Assembly: GCA_902773925.1 (NCBI GenBank)
Contig: CACYGI010000006.1
Location: forward strand, 1-64,000
From: an uncultured Bacteroidia bacterium
GTDB taxonomy: Bacteria; Bacteroidota; Bacteroidia; Bacteroidales; UBA932
Reading direction: 5' to 3'
Length of the DNA: 64,000 bases
Shown one piece after another: positions 43,846 to 52,151 of the stretch (position 1 is its first letter; every line of letters begins with the position of its first letter). The translations under genes were made by a program, and so were the position numbers. Below the pieces are notes generated by a model, which ran no database searches, had not been told where the DNA came from, and was given only the letters and a program-made list of their open reading frames with translations.

Positions 43846-45051
43846 ATGGAAATACTAAAAAGACCAGAGTACCTTGCGGAGGTACAACACTACTTCGGAA
43901 AAGAAACCATCGTCGTTCTCACGGGCCAGCGGCGCGTGGGAAAGAGTTATATCCTCATGTCACTGAGAGACCTGCTGTCTGTTTCGGAAGACAATAACGT
44001 CATATACATCAATAAGGAAAAAAAGGAGTGGGACGATATTGTCACCGATAAGGATCTTAACAAGTATCTGGAAGAAAGGCACACTCCGGATAAAAGGAAC
44101 TATATCCTGATAGATGAGGTTCAGGAGATCAATGCATTTGAAAAGAGTGTCAGGCACTGGAGGACAGAACCGAACACTGACCTGGTTCTTACCGGCAGCA
44201 ACGCCGAGACCCTTTCAAGCGACTTGTCCACTCTATTGAGCGCACGCTACCACGAGATTTACATACAGACCTTGACATACAATGATTTCATCCGTTTCCA
44301 TAAGTTGGAAGACGGAGATGAAGCCTTGTCCATTTATATTAACTCCGGAGGCCTTCCGGGGCTTGTCAAGTTCGACATCCACGATGAAAACGAGGTGTAT
44401 TCATACGCCCAGGACGTTTTGAATACAGCCCTTGTCAAGGACATCATCCTTAAACATAAAATCAGAAACGTTTCATTCCTGTACAACCTGGTACGCTTCC
44501 TTGCCGACAGTACCGGGAAGCCGGTATCGGCCACCAGTATTTCCAATTACATGAAGGGACAGAAGAGCCCGGTATCCATCGAACTTGTCCTTAAATACCT
44601 GAAATACCTTTGCGACGCATACATCGTGACAGAGGTTCCGCGTTTCGATATGCGCGGAAAGAAGCTCCTTCAGTCCAAAAACAAGTATTACTTCGAGGAT
44701 AGCGGCATCAGAAATTCTTGCGTCGAAACCAACCGTGACAAAGATATAGAGAAGGTTATCGAGAGTATCGTATATCACCAGCTTATCCACGACGGCTACA
44801 AAGTGAATGTCGGGCAGCTGCATGCCGGCGAGGTAGATTTCGTCTGTGTCAAAAACAAGAGGCGCGTGTACATCCAGGCCTCATACATAATCGGAAGCGA
44901 CGAGACCCGCCAGCGGGAATTCGGAACGCTCAAAGCAATAGCCGACAATTATCCCAAGTATGTCATCTCAATGACGCCGTTGGTTTCACGCAGTGACGAT
45001 GAGGGGATCCAGCACATCAGTCTGCGGGAATTTCTAAAAAACGGGTTGTAA
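43846..45051 (+). CDS. AAA ATPase with DUF4143 C-terminal domain
   Basis: The 401-residue protein has an AAA_14 domain with GQRRVGKSYIL (Walker A, about residues 27-37), NYILIDEVQEI (Walker B), and LTGSNAETLSSDLSTLLSAR as sensor/Arg-finger region. The C-terminal DUF4143 part ends with EVDFVCVKNKRRVYIQASYI, a PD-(D/E)xK-like pattern. The family is common in bacteria and archaea, with undefined function; some members lie near mobile or defence genes. Here it precedes a pseudogene remnant and an AbiE pair. Confidence 0.88.
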   Translation: MEILKRPEYLAEVQHYFGKETIVVLTGQRRVGKSYILMSLRDLLSVSEDNNVIYINKEKKEWDDIVTDKDLNKYLEERHTPDKRNYILIDEVQEINAFEKSVRHWRTEPNTDLVLTGSNAETLSSDLSTLLSARYHEIYIQTLTYNDFIRFHKLEDGDEALSIYINSGGLPGLVKFDIHDENEVYSYAQDVLNTALVKDIILKHKIRNVSFLYNLVRFLADSTGKPVSATSISNYMKGQKSPVSIELVLKYLKYLCDAYIVTEVPRFDMRGKKLLQSKNKYYFEDSGIRNSCVETNRDKDIEKVIESIVYHQLIHDGYKVNVGQLHAGEVDFVCVKNKRRVYIQASYIIGSDETRQREFGTLKAIADNYPKYVISMTPLVSRSDDEGIQHISLREFLKNGL

Positions 45052-45081
45052 ACACTTTACATTAAAAGACGCAGGTCCTGG

Positions 45082-45273
45082 CCCTTGACCGCCGGCTGCC
45101 GGAGCGGCAACTACCTCAACTCTGTGGACTCCTACGGTTACTATTGATCATCTTCCCTAAATACGAACTATCCGGCTATGGCGCGAGACGTGAACTTCAA
45201 TTCGTACTTCGGCTACAACCGGAGCGCCGACGATCGCTTCCGCGGGCAATCTATTCGTCCCGTCTCAGATTAG
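45082..45273 (+). pseudogene. Remnant of a fibrobacter-type (FISUMP/DUF1566-like) domain
   Basis: The frame from about 45082 reads PLTAGCRSGNYLNSVDSYGYY, then a TGA stop (45145-45147), then SSSLNTNYPAMARDVNFN and on to FRGQSIRPVSD and a final stop. This matches the C-terminal end of Fibrobacter succinogenes major paralogous domains, where GYYWSSS and SVRPV are conserved. The stop replaces the conserved Trp (TGG to TGA). The N-terminal part is missing, and the 5' edge (ttgaccgccggctgcc) looks like the start of the intergenic palindromic repeat. Confidence 0.75.
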
Positions 45274-45348
45274 CAGTACTGTCGGGACCAAAGGGCCATG
45301 GCCGTGTATTTTAGTGCAGGAAGTTTTGTTGTTTTAAATATCTTTTTG

Positions 45349-45356
45349 TATTTTTG
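45349..45356 (+). promoter_or_regulatory. -7 box of the AbiE operon
   Basis: TATTTTTG, 13 bases before the ATG at 45370, rules out the longer reading frame that begins upstream of it. Confidence 0.55.
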
Positions 45357-45369
45357 TGAACTGAAAGTA

Positions 45370-45954
45370 ATGTACAGCACTACTATGAGTTCACAAAACC
45401 GACTTCTTCTGGATATTTACAAGGACAAGGCAAGTGTTTTCACTATGCAGGGGATTGCTATGGCTTATGGCCAGGGGCTGGAACGGGATATAGTGAAGAG
45501 CAGGATGATCGGCTATGTCAAGAAGGGCGAAGTCCTCAATCCCCGTAAGGGAATCTACGCGAAGCCTGGTTATGATGAGAAGGAGCTTGCCTGCCTGCTT
45601 TATACACCGTCCTATATTTCCTTGGAGTATGTGCTTCAGCGGGCTGGGATTGTCTTCCAGTACAGCGATGAGATTACCTCTGTGGGGAATCTAAGCAGGA
45701 GCCTTGAAATCGACGGAAAGGTGTACCGATACCGGAAGATCAAGGGTGAAATCCTGATTGACACGAGGGGCATCATCTGCCAAGGCAATGTCAATATCGC
45801 TTCTCCGGAAAGAGCCTTCCTGGATACTTTGTATCTGGATAGCAATTATTATTTCGACAATCCCCCCTCTCTGGATAAAGAGAAGGTACTTGCTCTTCTT
45901 CCTATCTACAACAGCAAAACGCTCGAGCAGCGGGTTTCAAAAATTCTCGGATAA
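45370..45954 (+). CDS. abiEi: AbiEi-type antitoxin and regulator
   Basis: I start at 45370 (MYSTTMSSQN); the ATG at 45385 is also possible. The roughly 194-residue protein has an N-terminal winged-helix part (KASVFTMQGIAMAYGQG, RKGIYAKPGYDEKELACLL) and a C-terminal AbiEi-like domain (PSYISLEYVLQRAGI, ASPERAFLDTLYL). In type IV AbiE systems this protein represses the operon and counteracts AbiEii. The stop overlaps the toxin ATG (TAATG). Confidence 0.85.
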   Translation: MYSTTMSSQNRLLLDIYKDKASVFTMQGIAMAYGQGLERDIVKSRMIGYVKKGEVLNPRKGIYAKPGYDEKELACLLYTPSYISLEYVLQRAGIVFQYSDEITSVGNLSRSLEIDGKVYRYRKIKGEILIDTRGIICQGNVNIASPERAFLDTLYLDSNYYFDNPPSLDKEKVLALLPIYNSKTLEQRVSKILG

Positions 45955-46649
45955 TGGATACGAACAAGCATAAATTCTTCATGCTGCAGCTGCTGAAGGA
46001 CATCTTCTCCGATGCGCTACTTTCATCTATACTGGCTTTCAAAGGCGGTACCGCCGCAATGTTCTTTCACAATCTGCCGCGCTTCTCGACGGATCTGGAC
46101 TTCAACTTGTTGGATCCAGAGAAAGAGACCGGGGTCTATGAGCGTGTCCGTAATATTATCCTGAAATACGGCAAGATTCACGACGAAGCCATCAAGCACT
46201 ATGGTATCATCATCGTGCTTGATTATGGTATCGGAGAGCGCAAACTCAAGATCGAGATATCCAACCGCCTTTTCGACAATCACTATGAAATCCGCAATTA
46301 TCTCGGCCTGCAGATGCGTGTAATGGTGAAGGAAGATATGTTCGCCCACAAACTGTGCGCCCTCCTTGACCGGACCGAGATCACCAGCCGAGACGTATTC
46401 GACTGCTGGTTCTTCCTGAAAGAAAGGACATCCATCAATAAGGCAATCGTGGAGTCCCGGATGGGAATGCCTATTGAGGAATACCTGGACAAATGCATCA
46501 CGGCTGTCCGGGATATCACTGAAAAGAGTCTGATCAGCGGTTTGGGCGATCTTACCGAAGGCGAAATGAAGAACTTCGTACGGCATGGACTGAAAGACGA
46601 ACTGATCTCTCTTCTGACCATCTTCCAGGCCTTCCCCTCCCTCGTGTAG
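45954..46649 (+). CDS. abiEii: AbiEii-type nucleotidyltransferase toxin
   Basis: The 231-residue protein has the DNA-polymerase-beta-like motif FKGGTAAMFFHNLPRFSTDLDF, with a GG pair and DxD, and a downstream KEDMFAHKLCALLDR with the conserved Lys. It is the toxin of an AbiE pair; related toxins modify tRNA ends and cause growth arrest or abortive infection. Both catalytic Asp residues appear intact, so the system looks functional. Confidence 0.88.
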   Translation: MDTNKHKFFMLQLLKDIFSDALLSSILAFKGGTAAMFFHNLPRFSTDLDFNLLDPEKETGVYERVRNIILKYGKIHDEAIKHYGIIIVLDYGIGERKLKIEISNRLFDNHYEIRNYLGLQMRVMVKEDMFAHKLCALLDRTEITSRDVFDCWFFLKERTSINKAIVESRMGMPIEEYLDKCITAVRDITEKSLISGLGDLTEGEMKNFVRHGLKDELISLLTIFQAFPSLV

Positions 46650-46737
46650 CTTCTAGAGCGAAGTGAAGGTTCTATTCCCAAAGTGATAGATTCTTCAGCC
46701 TGCGGCTTCAGAATGACAATATGGGGTTCCGAGCAAA

Positions 46738-46838
46738 CCTGCTGAGCGGAGCCTGGTGGAGCCGAGATAGTTATACTATTTGCTAAGCCGTCAGGCGTGC
46801 AAAAGTATAACTTCGAGGCGCGTGGGCAGCCGGCGGTC
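46738..46838 (+). repeat. Intergenic palindromic repeat, copy 6 (TATAC class)
   Basis: The inner arms are gttatactatttgc and gcaaaagtataac, as in copies 1 and 3. The left outer arm is degenerate (ctgctgagcgg) while the right is intact (gcagccggcgg). It ends about 47 bases before the next -7 box. A short stretch before it (gatagattcttcagcctgcg) is a second common intergenic repeat type. Confidence 0.86.
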
Positions 46839-46913
46839 AATCCGGACACGAAAAGGGCAGTTTGGCGGGGGCGGAAATAATCATTATCTTTGTGGCATCT
46901 AACCGATACTGCT

Positions 46914-47237
46914 ATGATTCTTACCACCACCCCGACCATCGAGGGCCGGACTATCGCCGAGTATAAGGGCGTTGTTTTCGGAGAGGTCATCTCCGGCGTC
47001 AATTTCATCCGCGACTTCGCAGCAAGCATCCGCAACTTCATCGGCGGGCGCAGCGGCTCTTACGAAGAGGAGCTGATCAAGGCCCGCACCCAGGCAATGC
47101 AGGAGATGGAGGATCGCGCGCGTCAGAAAGGCGCTGATGCTGCCGTCGTGGGCATCGACATCGACTACGAGGTCCTTGGCGAGAACGGCGGAATGCTGAT
47201 GGTCACCGCCTCCGGCACAGCCGTAAAACTGGCGTAA
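46914..47237 (+). CDS. YbjQ/UPF0145-family heavy-metal-binding-domain protein
   Basis: I start at the ATG 46914 ([11 protein letters not shown]), which follows a TATCTTTG box at 46885-46892 by 21 bases. The 107-residue product has the family motifs [18 protein letters not shown] and [19 protein letters not shown]. These small cytoplasmic proteins form pentamers; their function is unclear, despite the metal-binding name. Confidence 0.9.
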   Translation: MILTTTPTIEGRTIAEYKGVVFGEVISGVNFIRDFAASIRNFIGGRSGSYEEELIKARTQAMQEMEDRARQKGADAAVVGIDIDYEVLGENGGMLMVTASGTAVKLA

Positions 47238-47267
47238 CTTTGAACAAATATCCTAAACCAATATCCT

Positions 47268-47741
47268 ATGAAAAAAATCTTTGTACTGCTGGCAATGCTG
47301 CCGCTTTTCTTCTCCTGCAATCTCGACGACCTGATTGACGACTACACCTCATTAGACCCCCATATCAAGAACAGTATCGGATACTGGGTCTATGACGCAG
47401 ACAAGAACTCCGAAGAGGCCAAGGCCCTCGTGGCTGTCCACGTCGAGAAGCCCGCATTTGAAGGTAAGAAAGGCAGTACCCTCAAATTCCAGGTCGTTCT
47501 CGATGGCGACAAGTGGGGCGGCAAGCCGGACAAATTTGGTATCCACTATTACATCACCGGCAAGATGACTATCAAGAGCACCAATGAGTGCACCATCAAG
47601 ATAGACGACTACACCTACCTCAACGAGACCTGGACATTTACCAAAGAGACCAAGAAAGATAACAACGAGGATATCGAATGGATTCACCTCAAGAGCGGCT
47701 CCAAATCCTTCAGCCTGAAATTCCACTTCGAAGAAGACTAA
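47268..47741 (+). CDS. Small lipoprotein of unknown function
   Basis: The 157-residue protein has lipobox FFSC (Cys17) followed by NLDDLIDDYT, an acidic stretch consistent with surface export in Bacteroidota. The mature part is a beta-rich single domain without recognised motifs. It starts 30 bases after the YbjQ-like gene and is probably co-transcribed. Confidence 0.7.
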   Translation: MKKIFVLLAMLPLFFSCNLDDLIDDYTSLDPHIKNSIGYWVYDADKNSEEAKALVAVHVEKPAFEGKKGSTLKFQVVLDGDKWGGKPDKFGIHYYITGKMTIKSTNECTIKIDDYTYLNETWTFTKETKKDNNEDIEWIHLKSGSKSFSLKFHFEED

Positions 47742-47745
47742 TCAG

Positions 47746-47780
47746 GCGCCGGCTCCACCAGGCTCCGCGCAGCCGGCTTC
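47746..47780 (-). repeat. Collapsed copy of the intergenic palindromic repeat
   Basis: On the minus strand it reads gccggctgcgcggagcctgg and then tggagcc, joined directly to ggcg. The inner hairpin is deleted, leaving the outer part only. Confidence 0.7.
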
Positions 47781-47799
47781 CGCAGACCGACAGAAAAAA

Positions 47800-47826
47800 A
47801 GCCCCTCGGCATCACGCCGGGGGGCT
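47800..47826. terminator. Bidirectional terminator between convergent genes
   Basis: An 11-bp stem (agcccctcggc / gccggggggct, one mismatch) with a run of A residues on the left and T residues on the right, so it can serve both the lipoprotein gene and the protease gene. Confidence 0.82.
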
Positions 47827-47848
47827 TTCTTATTGCAGAAGGACAGGG

Positions 47849-50800
47849 TTACTTGTTCTTGACCGGTGCCTTGGGAGTGCCGGGAAGGGGTTTATAAGAT
47901 TTAAGTTCGTCCTTGAGGATGGAAACGGCCTTGAGCAGCTGGGCATCGGTGCCGAGATAATCCTCGAAAGGATTGATATCAATGTCGATGTCAGGATCGA
48001 CACCGTGGCCTTCGATAATCCACTCGCCGTCGGTCGAATACGACGTAAAGAACGGCGTGGTCATCTCCTGCCCGTCCAGGAAACGCTTGCTGCTGGTAAT
48101 ACCCACGATACCGCCCCAGGAACGCTTGCCGACAAGCTTGCCGAGGCCCAGCTTGCGGAAACCGTACGGGAAGAGGTCGCCGTCGGAAGACGAATACTTG
48201 TCGATAAGACAAACCTTCGGGCCATAGAACGCCTCGTTGGGAACCTGCTTGTTGCGGCCGTTGCGATACATCGACATACGGTAAACCTCACGCTGCAGGC
48301 GCTCCAGAATCATCGGGGAGACATTGCCGCCGCCATTCATACGGTCATCGATAATCAGGGCCTTGCGGTCGAGCTGATTGTAATACATCTTGGTAAACAT
48401 AATCAGACCGTCGCGTCCCATATCGGGGATATGGATATAACCAATCTGACCGTCCGAAGCCTCAGTCACGATATCGATATTGCGCTGCACCCAATCATAA
48501 TAAGCCAGCTTGCCTTCATCGGCGATCGGCTTGACGAAGACCTTGCGGGCACCGTTACCACGCGCATCCGAAGCAATCACCAGGGAGACCGTCTTGCCGA
48601 CCTTGCCGACAAGAGCCTCGTGCACGTCGTGGAGACGGGCTGCGGGAATACCGTTGACCTCAGTGATATACTCGCCCACCTTGGCATCCACGCCGGCCTC
48701 GGTCAGAGGAACGTGAAGCGAAGCATCCCACTGCGCGCCGCGGAAAATCTTATCGATACGGAAAGCGCCCGTAGCAGCGTCACGGCTGTATTTGCCGCCG
48801 AGCAGGCCGGTCGGAATACGCTCCGCAGCAGGCTTTTCACCGGAGGTGATATAAGCGTGACCCACATTCAGCTCGCCGATCATCTCGCCGATCAGGTAGG
48901 TCAGGTCATCGCGGTGACGGACATACGGCAGAAGAGCCGCATACTTATCGTGCATCTTCTTCCAATTCACGCCGTGCATATTGGTGACATAGAATCCGTC
49001 GCGGTAGATGCGCCAGCTCTCGTCGAAAATCTGCTTCCACTCAGCCTGGCGGTCAAGCTCCATATCCATCGCGGAAGTCGGAACCGCATTCTCCAGACGA
49101 CCCTGAACGCCGCCTGCGCCAAACTGCGCGACATAATACTTGCCGCCGTCGCGGACCAGCGCCTTCTTGTGGTCGGGAGTAAAGCTGATCGGGAAATACT
49201 TGCCTGCGTCGCCGCTCTTGAGAGTCTTCAGATCCAGAGCCTTGAGCGTACGTTCGCCGCCACCCATCGGGCCGCCGGGGCCACCGTAGGTCATATAGAA
49301 CAATTTGCCGAAATCGGCAAGAATCAACCGATAACCGCCTGCAGGCAGAGGAAGCTGGCTGATGCGCTGGCCGATGCCATCGATATCAACCTTGACCGGC
49401 TTGATCCCGCCCTCCTTCGGAGCATCCTTTGCGGGAGCGTCCTTCTTCGGACCATCCTTCTTGGAATCATCTTTCTTCGGGGTCTCGACAGCCTTGTACT
49501 CATCTTCGGAAAGCTGCGTCAGATCGGGCGTATCAGCCGCCAGCGAAACGACATACACATAACTCGAGAGCGAGAACGAAGAATTCCATTCGACCTGCGA
49601 ATAAGTCGGGCGGAAATCACGGACCGAGGTGAAGAACAGATACTTGCCATCCTGCGAGAAAACAGGCGAAGAAGCATCGAACCAGCCGTCGGTGACCTGA
49701 TAAGCCTTGCCCGAGGCAATGTTGTAAAGGAACAGCGCGCTCATATCATTGTCCAGGGCGTGCGTATAGGCAGCCCAGGCGCCGTCAGGCGAAAGCGTCA
49801 GGCCGGAATACGAAGCCCCGTCAGCCTTGAGCACCAGGCGCTCCTTGCCACGCTCGGCATCAATGGCCCAGACCTCGCGCTTGTCATTGGTCAGATAGAT
49901 GGTCTTGCCATCGGGCGACCAGCTCATTCCATTGGGATATCCATCCTTGAAAGAAGTGACAGCCTTGCCCTTCGTCAGGTCGGAGGAAGGCGCCACATAG
50001 ACCTGATATTCACCGCTGACATCCGAAAGATAAGCCACCTTCGAGCCGTCGGGAGACCAGTCCACGTCGCGTTCGTGAGCGCCCGGAGTGCGCGTCACGT
50101 TATAGACGGGCCCGTTGACAGCAGGCAGCGAGAACAGGTCGCCGCGGGCGATCATCAGGACGCGGTTGCCATCGGGCGAAAGCGTGTAAGCCGAAACCTG
50201 GTCCCCGACATTGCGATAGACATTGCGGCCATAGACACCGTCATCCGCCAGATATACGGTCACCTTCTCTGTCTTGCCCGTCTTGACGGCATACTTATAA
50301 ATATATCCGCCATTCTCGAAGACGATATAATCCTGCGAGAAAGAAGGATACTTGCAGTCATACTCCTTGAAATCGGTCACCTTCTCTGTCTTGCCCGTTG
50401 CATTGTGATAGACGAAAAGATTCATCGTGCGGTCGCGGTCCGAGAGATAGTAGATATCATCGCCCACCCACATCGGAAAGATGTCCTGGGCGTCATTGTC
50501 CGTAATCTTGCGAAGATTGGTCGTACCGACTTCATTGATCCAGATATCATCCGCCTGGCCGCCGCGGTAATACTTCCAGGTACGGAACTCGCGGAACATA
50601 CGGTTCATCGCAAGATATTTGCCGTCAGGCGAATAAGAGCAGAAACCGCCCTCCGACGTAGGAATGTCGGTCGGGGTGCCGCCCGTCGCGGGAACCGTAC
50701 GCAGCTGTGCGCGCAGGCCTGAGAAGCAGTGGCTCTTGCTGCGATAGACGATCCTGCTGCCGTCCGGACTCCAGCACATAACGATATTGTTGGGGCCCAT

Positions 50801-51160
50801 TCGCTCGCCGATATTGTCACGGCCGACGAGCGCGGTCCACGTAACGCGGACGGGGCTGCCGCCGGTGACAGGCATCGTATAGACTTCGGTATTGCCGTCA
50901 TACTGGCCGGTGAAAGCGATGGTCTTGCCATCCGGCGAAATGCGGGCGAAAGATTCGTAACCCACGTGGGAAGTCAGCTTGACAGCCTCGCCGCCGTCAA
51001 TGCCCACGCGGTACAGGTCGCCGGCATAGGAGAAGACGATGTTGTCACCTCCGACGGCCGGAAAACGCAGCAGTCGTGCCTCTTCGCGTGCCTGGACCGC
51101 ACTGGCGGTCGAAAGCAGGCAAAGCAGGGAAGCAAACGCAATGAATACTTGCTTTTTCAT
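47849..51160 (-). CDS. Tricorn-like S41 family protease, exported
   Basis: The 1103-residue protein has a signal peptide (cleavage near VQA), a long beta-propeller region with repeated SPDGK-type blades (about 30-560), a low-complexity Lys/Asp/Pro linker near 580, a PDZ domain (about 760-850), and a C-terminal S41 peptidase core with RMNGGGNVSPM and KYSSSDGDLFPYGF bearing the catalytic Ser. This is the tricorn protease layout, here periplasmic. It probably degrades peptides. It is followed on the same strand side by the bidirectional terminator. Confidence 0.92.
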   Translation of the reverse strand: MKKQVFIAFASLLCLLSTASAVQAREEARLLRFPAVGGDNIVFSYAGDLYRVGIDGGEAVKLTSHVGYESFARISPDGKTIAFTGQYDGNTEVYTMPVTGGSPVRVTWTALVGRDNIGERMGPNNIVMCWSPDGSRIVYRSKSHCFSGLRAQLRTVPATGGTPTDIPTSEGGFCSYSPDGKYLAMNRMFREFRTWKYYRGGQADDIWINEVGTTNLRKITDNDAQDIFPMWVGDDIYYLSDRDRTMNLFVYHNATGKTEKVTDFKEYDCKYPSFSQDYIVFENGGYIYKYAVKTGKTEKVTVYLADDGVYGRNVYRNVGDQVSAYTLSPDGNRVLMIARGDLFSLPAVNGPVYNVTRTPGAHERDVDWSPDGSKVAYLSDVSGEYQVYVAPSSDLTKGKAVTSFKDGYPNGMSWSPDGKTIYLTNDKREVWAIDAERGKERLVLKADGASYSGLTLSPDGAWAAYTHALDNDMSALFLYNIASGKAYQVTDGWFDASSPVFSQDGKYLFFTSVRDFRPTYSQVEWNSSFSLSSYVYVVSLAADTPDLTQLSEDEYKAVETPKKDDSKKDGPKKDAPAKDAPKEGGIKPVKVDIDGIGQRISQLPLPAGGYRLILADFGKLFYMTYGGPGGPMGGGERTLKALDLKTLKSGDAGKYFPISFTPDHKKALVRDGGKYYVAQFGAGGVQGRLENAVPTSAMDMELDRQAEWKQIFDESWRIYRDGFYVTNMHGVNWKKMHDKYAALLPYVRHRDDLTYLIGEMIGELNVGHAYITSGEKPAAERIPTGLLGGKYSRDAATGAFRIDKIFRGAQWDASLHVPLTEAGVDAKVGEYITEVNGIPAARLHDVHEALVGKVGKTVSLVIASDARGNGARKVFVKPIADEGKLAYYDWVQRNIDIVTEASDGQIGYIHIPDMGRDGLIMFTKMYYNQLDRKALIIDDRMNGGGNVSPMILERLQREVYRMSMYRNGRNKQVPNEAFYGPKVCLIDKYSSSDGDLFPYGFRKLGLGKLVGKRSWGGIVGITSSKRFLDGQEMTTPFFTSYSTDGEWIIEGHGVDPDIDIDINPFEDYLGTDAQLLKAVSILKDELKSYKPLPGTPKAPVKNK

Positions 51161-51161
51161 A

Positions 51162-52055
51162 CTATAGGATATTGAGGGTTTGTTCTTTGATCTTCTCCAG
51201 TTCGTCCTTCATACAGGTCACCAGCCGCTGCATCTCGCCGTGGTTGGCCTTCGAGCCGGTGGTATTGATCTCGCGGCCCATCTCCTGGGCGATGAAGCCC
51301 AGCTTGCGGCCGGGATGCTCAGTGCCGTCGAGCGTCTCCATAAAATACTTGCAGTGCTGGCGCAGACGCACGCGCTCTTCGTTGATATCCAGCTTCTCGA
51401 GATAGAAAATCATCTCCTGCTCGAGGCGCGAGGGGTCGGGGCTGATCTGCAGCTCCGCAAAACGGGCGAGAATCTTCTCGCGGACCGACGCAGTACGCTC
51501 TGCCTCGAATGATTCGACCTGCTTCGAAAAATCGAGAATGCGGTCCACTTTGGCTGCCAGATCGTCGCGCAGCACGGCGCCTTCCTTAACCCGGAACGCA
51601 TCCAGGGCAGCGAGAGCCTCGTCAAATGCCGCCTCAACCAGCGGCCAGTTATCATCCGTTATGACCTCCTTCGTGCCGGCGCTCACGACTTCGGGAAGGC
51701 GCAGCGCGGAAGCGATCAGAGTCGCCGAGCCAAGCGCATCGGAGGCGGGATCCGGCAGGCCGCTGTCAGTCGCCAGGGTCCGGAGCTGCGAGAGATAAGC
51801 CGCAGCCGCAGCCGTGTCGAGCGAAGCTGAAGCCGTAGCCGCGGAAGGCTCCCAGGTCACGAAGATATCGATATTGCCGCGCACCAGCACCTCCGCCACC
51901 TTGCGGCGCAGATCCATCTCGCGGTCTTTGGGGATAAGCTGGGTTTTGAGAGTTACGTCGGCGTTCTTGCCGTTGAGAGAGCGGATTTCGACGCGTAGCC
52001 GTCCGCCTTCAAGATTGGCTTCGGCCTTGCCGAAACCGGTCATAGATCTCACCAT
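51162..52055 (-). CDS. yicC: YicC-family endoribonuclease
   Basis: The 297-residue protein starts MVRSMTGFGKAEA, the family hallmark, with VEIRSLNGKNADV, and ends in the DUF1732 region with EINTTGSKANHGEMQ. YicC/YloC proteins are endoribonucleases that influence stationary-phase RNA turnover. Length is normal. It lies one base from the start of the protease gene, so both are probably on one transcript. Confidence 0.92.
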   Translation of the reverse strand: MVRSMTGFGKAEANLEGGRLRVEIRSLNGKNADVTLKTQLIPKDREMDLRRKVAEVLVRGNIDIFVTWEPSAATASASLDTAAAAAYLSQLRTLATDSGLPDPASDALGSATLIASALRLPEVVSAGTKEVITDDNWPLVEAAFDEALAALDAFRVKEGAVLRDDLAAKVDRILDFSKQVESFEAERTASVREKILARFAELQISPDPSRLEQEMIFYLEKLDINEERVRLRQHCKYFMETLDGTEHPGRKLGFIAQEMGREINTTGSKANHGEMQRLVTCMKDELEKIKEQTLNIL

Positions 52056-52125
52056 TATTTTCTGTATTTTTCGGTAAATTTATATAAAATTTATGCCGCT
52101 GCGAGACAAAAACGCAGATTTTCCG

Positions 52126-52133
52126 TATTTTTG
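52126..52133 (+). promoter_or_regulatory. -7 box of glnS
   Basis: TATTTTTG, 18 bases before the glnS ATG. Confidence 0.6.
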
Positions 52134-52151
52134 TGAAAATACACTTGAAAA

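Noticed and set aside
47678..50722. 1014-residue open frame on the plus strand
   Set aside because: It is the complement of the tricorn-like protease gene, and its translation shows no domain. GC-rich codon usage creates long antisense frames here.
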